Source: Pedococcus badiiscoriae
GTDB taxonomy: Bacteria > Actinomycetota > Actinomycetes > Actinomycetales > Dermatophilaceae
Assembly: GCF_013408925.1 (NCBI RefSeq)
Contig: NZ_JACCAB010000001.1
Coordinates: 682,001 to 746,000, forward strand
DNA: 64,000 bases
Direction: 5' to 3'
The notes under the pieces were generated by a model, which had not been told where the DNA came from, ran no database searches, and saw only the letters and a program-made list of their open reading frames with translations. Below, in pieces: positions 59,014 to 64,000 of the stretch. The translations under genes were made by a program, and so were the position numbers. Positions within the stretch are counted from its first letter, which is position 1, and every line of letters begins with the position of its first letter.

Positions 59014-59757
59014 CTAGCCGCGCTGGACCACGTCGAACGCCATCGCCTTCTCGACCCCGGCTGCCTGGCCACCCCAGCCCAGGATCATGTTGATCAGCTC
59101 GGCAGGCTTGGGGAAGTCGTCCGGCAGGGCGGCGTTGTAGGCCTGGTGGGCCTCCAGTGACGCCACCGCTTGTCCTACGTGCTCGGACACGTCGACGAAG
59201 TGCGTGGCGGTGGGCGACCCGCCGAAGCACAGCCGCTTGACGTTCCACGGCTCGAAGCCCTCCTCGACGAGCTCGGGGAAGATCCACCGGTTCCCCGCGT
59301 CGGCCACGGCGTCGACGCAGGCGAGCCCGACCGCCCGGTGGTCTGCCTGGTTGAGCATCCCCTGCGCGAACCGGTCGCCGTAGTGGCCGGTGACGACGAC
59401 GTCGGGCTTGCGGCGGCGGATCTCCCGCGCGATGTCGCGGCGCAGCGCCAAGCCGTACTCGACGTTCCCGTCCCGGTGGGTGCCGAAGTCGACCTCGCTC
59501 ACGCCCACGATCGAGGCGCCGTCGCGCTCCTCCTGCTCGCGCACCCCCGCCGCCTCGTCCGGGTGCATCGTGTCGATCCCCGCCTCGCCGCGGGTCAGCA
59601 GGAAGTAGGTGACCGCCTTGCCGGCCGCGGTCCACTTCGCGACCGCGGCGGCGGTGCCGTACTCGATGTCGTCGGGGTGCGCCACGACGCACAGCACCGA
59701 CGAGAAGTCGTCGCCGAACTCGGCGAGAGCGGGCTTGTCCCCAGCAGGCTCAGTCAT
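59014..59757 (-). CDS. PIG-L/LmbE-family deacetylase
   Basis: This 247-residue zinc deacetylase carries the N-terminal AHPDDIEYG motif (His27, Asp29, Asp30) and the downstream LNQADHRAVG with the third ligand. Family members de-N-acetylate sugar conjugates such as the mycothiol precursor GlcNAc-Ins or its S-conjugates. The sequence does not decide between MshB/Mca-like and other roles. ATG 59757 has TACCCT 6 nt upstream, within a GGCATAC motif on the minus strand. Confidence 0.85.
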   Translation of the reverse strand: MTEPAGDKPALAEFGDDFSSVLCVVAHPDDIEYGTAAAVAKWTAAGKAVTYFLLTRGEAGIDTMHPDEAAGVREQEERDGASIVGVSEVDFGTHRDGNVEYGLALRRDIAREIRRRKPDVVVTGHYGDRFAQGMLNQADHRAVGLACVDAVADAGNRWIFPELVEEGFEPWNVKRLCFGGSPTATHFVDVSEHVGQAVASLEAHQAYNAALPDDFPKPAELINMILGWGGQAAGVEKAMAFDVVQRG

Positions 59758-59763
59758 GCACCG

Positions 59764-59769
59764 AGGGTA
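59764..59769 (-). promoter_or_regulatory. -10 box, leaderless promoter of PIG-L gene, inside a GGCATAC motif
   Basis: TACCCT on the minus strand ends 6 nt before ATG 59757 and shares its TAC with the GGCATAC copy at 59773-59767. Confidence 0.55.
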
Positions 59770-59840
59770 TGCCGCGTGGCCGGGTTCGCGCCTCGTAAGA
59801 CTCGGCAGGACTCGGCTTGGCCGTCCGGGCCATCGCCGGG

Positions 59841-60509
59841 TCAGCCGCCGGCAGCTGCTCGTTCGTGCAGCGTTCGGCGGTCGCGGACCTCGACCCGTCC
59901 GCGGTGCAGGGTGGCCAGTCCGTCTGCCACCAGTCCCTGGAGCACCCGGTTGGTGGTCGCCCGCGAGGCGCCACAGAGCTCCCCGATCTCCGTCTGCGTG
60001 AGGGGGATCCGGACGGGCCGCCCGTTCTCGGCCGGGCCGTACTGCTCGCAGAGTCCGTCGAGGCGACGCACCACGCGCTGCTCGGCCGGGAGGTACAGCG
60101 CCTCGACGAGGTGGTCGGACAGGCGCAGGACCCGCTCCGCCAATACATCGACGAGGAGCCGCTCGATGCCCGGGTGAGCGACCCGCAGCCGGTCGAACTC
60201 GGCATACCGGAGCGTGAGGGTCACCGCTGGCTCCAGGGCCGCGACCGTCGAGGTGCGTCGCGCCTGCGGCGACAGCATCGCCATCTCCCCGAAGGCCTCT
60301 CCGGGCCCCATCACGGCGAATGCGGCGTTGTCACCCGCCGGCGTGGTGCGCCTCGCCACGAGTCGACCCTCTGCGACGAAGTGGATCGACTCGGCGAGGT
60401 CACCCTCGTGGAACACCACCTCGCCCGTGCGGTAGCGGTGGCGCTGGGTGCCCGCGATGACGAGCCGGCGCTCCTGCTCCGAGAGACCGCGCAGCAGCCG
60501 CCACTCCAT
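59841..60509 (-). CDS. Crp/Fnr-family transcriptional regulator
   Basis: This 222-residue regulator has an N-terminal cyclic-nucleotide-binding beta-roll (EVVFHEGDLAESIHFVAEGR and GPGEAFGEMAMLSPQARRTS, about 30-90) and a C-terminal winged helix with TQTEIGELCGASRATTNRVL (about 172-191). The phosphate-binding cassette GEMAMLSPQARR resembles, but is not identical to, cAMP-binding GELALI..PRAA. No iron-sulfur cysteines of Fnr are present. It is divergent from a small gene with direct repeats in between, 2 kb from an adenylyl cyclase. Confidence 0.85.
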   Translation of the reverse strand: MEWRLLRGLSEQERRLVIAGTQRHRYRTGEVVFHEGDLAESIHFVAEGRLVARRTTPAGDNAAFAVMGPGEAFGEMAMLSPQARRTSTVAALEPAVTLTLRYAEFDRLRVAHPGIERLLVDVLAERVLRLSDHLVEALYLPAEQRVVRRLDGLCEQYGPAENGRPVRIPLTQTEIGELCGASRATTNRVLQGLVADGLATLHRGRVEVRDRRTLHERAAAGG

Positions 60510-60535
60510 GGCACCAGTGCAGCACGGGCCGGGCT

Positions 60536-60563
60536 CCTGTGTCACCGGCCCTGTGTCACCGGC
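60536..60563. repeat. 14-bp tandem repeat, candidate operator upstream of the Crp-family gene
   Basis: CCTGTGTCACCGGC occurs at 60536-60549 and again at 60550-60563. The second copy together with ACACA at 60567-60571 gives a TGTGT-N10-ACACA inverted pair, similar in layout to Crp/Fnr sites. It lies in the divergent promoter region. Confidence 0.5.
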
Positions 60564-60666
60564 GGCACACACGGGAGGTACCAGGGCCCACAGACCGCAC
60601 GTCCCGCCGCCGCGACATTGGAGGTGTCCCGCAGGGAACCGGATCTTCAGCCACAGGGAGCACGCC

Positions 60667-60852
60667 ATGAGCACCGTCACCCGACGTCGTCCCGACCTCG
60701 CCCACCACCACCCGACCGTGCGACGCGTGGGTGCCACGTGGGTGTGGGAGTGCCGCTGCGGTGGTGCTTCCTGCCGCACCGCGACCGAACGCCCCAGCTG
60801 GCACCTGGTGGTCGTCGAGGCCCTGCTGCACGCCACGGCCATCGCGCCGTGA
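60667..60852 (+). CDS. Small Cys/His-containing protein, unknown function
   Basis: This 61-residue protein starts at ATG 60667 behind AGGGAG. It has a basic His-rich N-terminus (RRRPDLAHHHPTVRR) and a central WECRCGGASCRT that might bind metal, then WHLVVVEALLHATA. I recognise no family. It is divergent from the Crp-family gene and convergent with the PGM1-like ligase gene. Confidence 0.6.
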   Translation: MSTVTRRRPDLAHHHPTVRRVGATWVWECRCGGASCRTATERPSWHLVVVEALLHATAIAP

Positions 60853-60897
60853 CTCCGGAGCGCCCCCTGACCGCCCCCAGGGGACATGCCGGGGCGG

Positions 60898-62492
60898 TCA
60901 GGTGGGTACGGGGTCGGCGTGCAGCGCGGCGCGGGCCTCCTCGAGGAGGGCGGCCTCCGCGGCGGCGTAGAGCTGGTCCGCGGCTGACGGGGACTCGCCG
61001 ATCGCCGTCATCCCCACCCTCCCGTAGGCGGTCAGGGCGCTCATCATGTGGAAGACGACCCCCGTCTGGCGCGCCTGGTCGAAGTGCAGCCCGGCGCGCG
61101 CGACGAGGTCGAACAGGTCCTCGACCCGCAGGCCGCGCAGGCTCGGGTCCTGCAGGTGGTCCGTGGCCACCAGGTGTCGCTCCTCACCGCTGGGCGTCAG
61201 GAACCGGGCGGCGTCGGCGTCATACCGCCCATCGGTGAGGAACTGGAGGGTGAGGAACGGGTGGGTGGTCCCGCCCTTGCGCAGGTTCACCTCGATCGCG
61301 TGCGCCGTCCACGAGTCGCCCTCGCGCACGGTCACGAAGTCCAGCGCGAACCTGCCCAGGACGCCCTTGCGCGCCAACAGGTCGCCAACCCGCTGGGCGT
61401 CGCGGGTGATGAGGCCGGCGTACTCCGGGTCCGCGGGGAAACGGCATCCGAGGTAGGACTGCCCGCTGGGCCCACCGAGGATCTGGTCGTGGGTCGACAG
61501 CAGCTCGACCTCACCCAGCGGGGTGACCCGCAGCTGCACGCTCGGGCTGCGGAGCTCGTCGCCGGCGATGCGTTCCTCGACGATCCCCCCGCGCTCGCGC
61601 AGCTTGGCGAGGTACGCCTGCACCGAGATCCGGGTGTCCTCGAGCTCCATCTCGTCGATCCTGCGGGACAGCTCGGCGTCCTCGCCCTCGGTTCCCACGG
61701 CGGGCAGGCCGTCGAGCCGCACGAGCGCGTTGCCCGCTCCCGAGACGCCTTCGTTGAGCTTCACCATCGCCCCCGTCGCGCTCGGCCGCTCGTGGCGCAG
61801 CGCCCGCAGGGCCGCCTCGAGGTCGGCGCGCGTGTGGAGGTCCTCGTACCCGGCGGGATACGACACCCCCGCCTCACCGAACAACCTCCGACAGCCGGTC
61901 TTGGTGCCCAGCGGGAAGAGGCGAGGATCGGCGCCATACATGGGGATCCCCAGCACGAGCGCAAGGTCGCGTTCCAGCTCGGTGGTGTTGTACGGGATCA
62001 GGTGCGACCGCAGCCGGTTCGGGACCAGTCCCCGGATCTGCGCGAGGACGCGCGGACGGGTCAGGAGCTTCTCGGTCAGCGGCTCGGGGCCGGGGTCGCC
62101 CACCGGGACGAGCGACAGCCGGGCCCGGGCGTGGCTCGGGATCACGCCGGGCAGCAGCGACAGGTAGTACTCGACGACCATCGGGTTGATCGGCATCGAG
62201 GTCACGTAGACCATGCGCAGCCGGGGCTGGCGGAGCAGCAGCAGGAGGAACAGGAAGCGCTCCTCCAGTGCCTGGTTCATGCCACCGGAGCTGGCCACCA
62301 CGCGGTCCACCGTCATCGAGGGGATGACGACGACCGACTCGTCCGCGGCGTTGGTCCCGATCGCCCGCCAGACTTCGGGCAGCCGCGCCTGGAGGGCGTC
62401 GAACGCGGCGTTCCGGGCCCCCTCGTCGAGGTCGTCGAGGGTGCGGCCGGCCAGGTCCTGCAGGCCTGCTGTGCTCGTCTCTGCCCTGGTCG

Positions 62493-62496
<4 letters not shown>
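60898..62496 (-). CDS. PGM1-related ATP-grasp peptide ligase
   Basis: This 532-residue ATP-grasp protein matches peptide ligase PGM1-related proteins. It shows VVVIPSMTVDRVVASSGG, then EERFLFLLLLLRQPRLRMVY followed by VTSMPINPMVVEYYLSLLPG, the TKTGCRRLFGEAGV nucleotide segment, MVKLNEGVSGAGNALV, and metal-binding FALDFVTVREG with AIEVNLRKGGTTHP. PGM1 joins a nonproteinogenic amino acid to a ribosomal peptide in pheganomycin synthesis; many homologues are orphans. ATG 62496 overlaps the cyclase stop by 4 bp. No precursor peptide gene was identified. Confidence 0.85.
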
Positions 62497-63660
<1,164 letters not shown>

Positions 63661-63668
<8 letters not shown>

Positions 63669-64000
63669 CGGGGCCTCCCAACCGCCCGGCGCGCAGGTGG
63701 GCGCGCACCTGTTCGGGGAACTCGCGCACGCTGATCGGCTTCTCGAGGTACCCGTCGAAGCCTGTCGACAGGGCTCGATCGCGATCCGCGCTCATCGCGA
63801 AGGCCGTCAGGGCGACGATGGGGATGCCCGCCGTGCGTGGATCGTCCCGCAGCCTGGCCAGCGCCGTGTGCCCGCTGATGCCCGGGAGCTGGAGGTCCAT
63901 GAGGATGAGGTCGGGCACGTTGCGGGTCGCCTCCGTGACCGCCTCCTCCCCCGTCGTGGCGACGGTCACCGCGAACCCGGCGAACTCCAGGACGTCCCGC
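63661..64000 (-). CDS. Response regulator receiver protein (5' end beyond window)
   Basis: The frame enters from the right edge and ends at 63661; about 113 codons are visible. It is a receiver domain with phospho-acceptor Asp in LILMDLQLPG, Thr in VALTAFAM and Lys in YLEKPIS, and it ends soon after, so it may be a DivK-type single-domain protein or the receiver end of a hybrid kinase. Its stop overlaps the start of the receiver-cyclase gene by 8 bp. Confidence 0.8.

Overview
The window is very GC-rich DNA (roughly 70 percent by eye) with dense, mostly chromosomal genes, many GTG starts, ATGA/GTGA/TGATG overlaps and many apparently leaderless promoters. A WhiB7-type regulator, mycoredoxin, AdnAB, UvrD2, a TOMM-type protein next to an ABC1 kinase, DUF3107 and an RhlE-like helicase place it in the Actinomycetota. 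From memory, the 6-46 kb block follows the Mycobacterium tuberculosis Rv3193c-Rv3213c neighbourhood closely, although the local style (GC, GTATGCC motif) suggests a non-mycobacterial actinomycete such as an Intrasporangiaceae-like Micrococcales member; that last step is inference.

Layout. 1-4.7 kb: an inositol catabolism operon on the minus strand (Gfo/Idh/MocA dehydrogenase, IolE/IolH-like TIM barrel, IolC kinase, Cgl0159-type aldolase cut by the window edge), divergent from a GntR regulator with a 14-bp palindrome between them, followed by a xylulokinase. 6.3 kb: initiator tRNA-Met. 6.4-15.9 kb: UPF0182 membrane protein, PPA1309 protein, an SDR-MoaE-PDZ/Lon-like protease operon, a DUF2342 protein with a Nudix hydrolase, and a YgjP-like metallopeptidase. 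15.9-19.2 kb: acyl-CoA dehydrogenase with a phosphotransferase, and a crotonase-fold protein, separated by a phased array of palindromes. 19.3-30.9 kb: DUF5679 zinc ribbon, TOMM-like protein, ABC1 kinase, HhH-GPD glycosylase, an AP-superfamily phosphatase with unusual domain order, whiB7 with a long leader containing two small reading frames and a terminator-like hairpin, UvrD2, mycoredoxin, NudC and a phosphotransferase. 30.9-43.4 kb: adnB/adnA, an alkyltransferase-like protein, MoeB-rhodanese, TetR, DUF3107, a GlsB/YeaQ membrane protein, a ferritin-like protein and a DEAD-box helicase. 43.5-49.3 kb: alcohol dehydrogenase, ParA-like ATPase, RecB-like exonuclease, MarC, PHP phosphoesterase, YCII, MaoC and a small HTH protein. 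49.4-60 kb: glpK-glpD, then photolyase, CPBP protease, SDR, SRPBCC, topoisomerase IB, aminopeptidase P and PIG-L deacetylase. 59.8-64 kb: a Crp-family regulator, a small protein, and an operon of a receiver protein, a receiver-adenylyl cyclase fusion and a PGM1-type ATP-grasp peptide ligase.

Themes. DNA repair and stress functions dominate (AdnAB, UvrD2, HhH-GPD, ATL, photolyase, RecB-like nuclease, WhiB7, mycoredoxin). Four sequence-level signals are not explained by the genes: (i) about 44 copies of GTATGCC/GGCATAC; (ii) at least 15 start codons that sit exactly 6 or 7 nt after a TANNNT box; (iii) short tandem duplications that include the stop codon at the 3' end of several genes; (iv) clustered operator-like palindromes upstream of the acyl-CoA dehydrogenase and adnAB operons. 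No mobile element, CRISPR array, rRNA or phage gene was seen.
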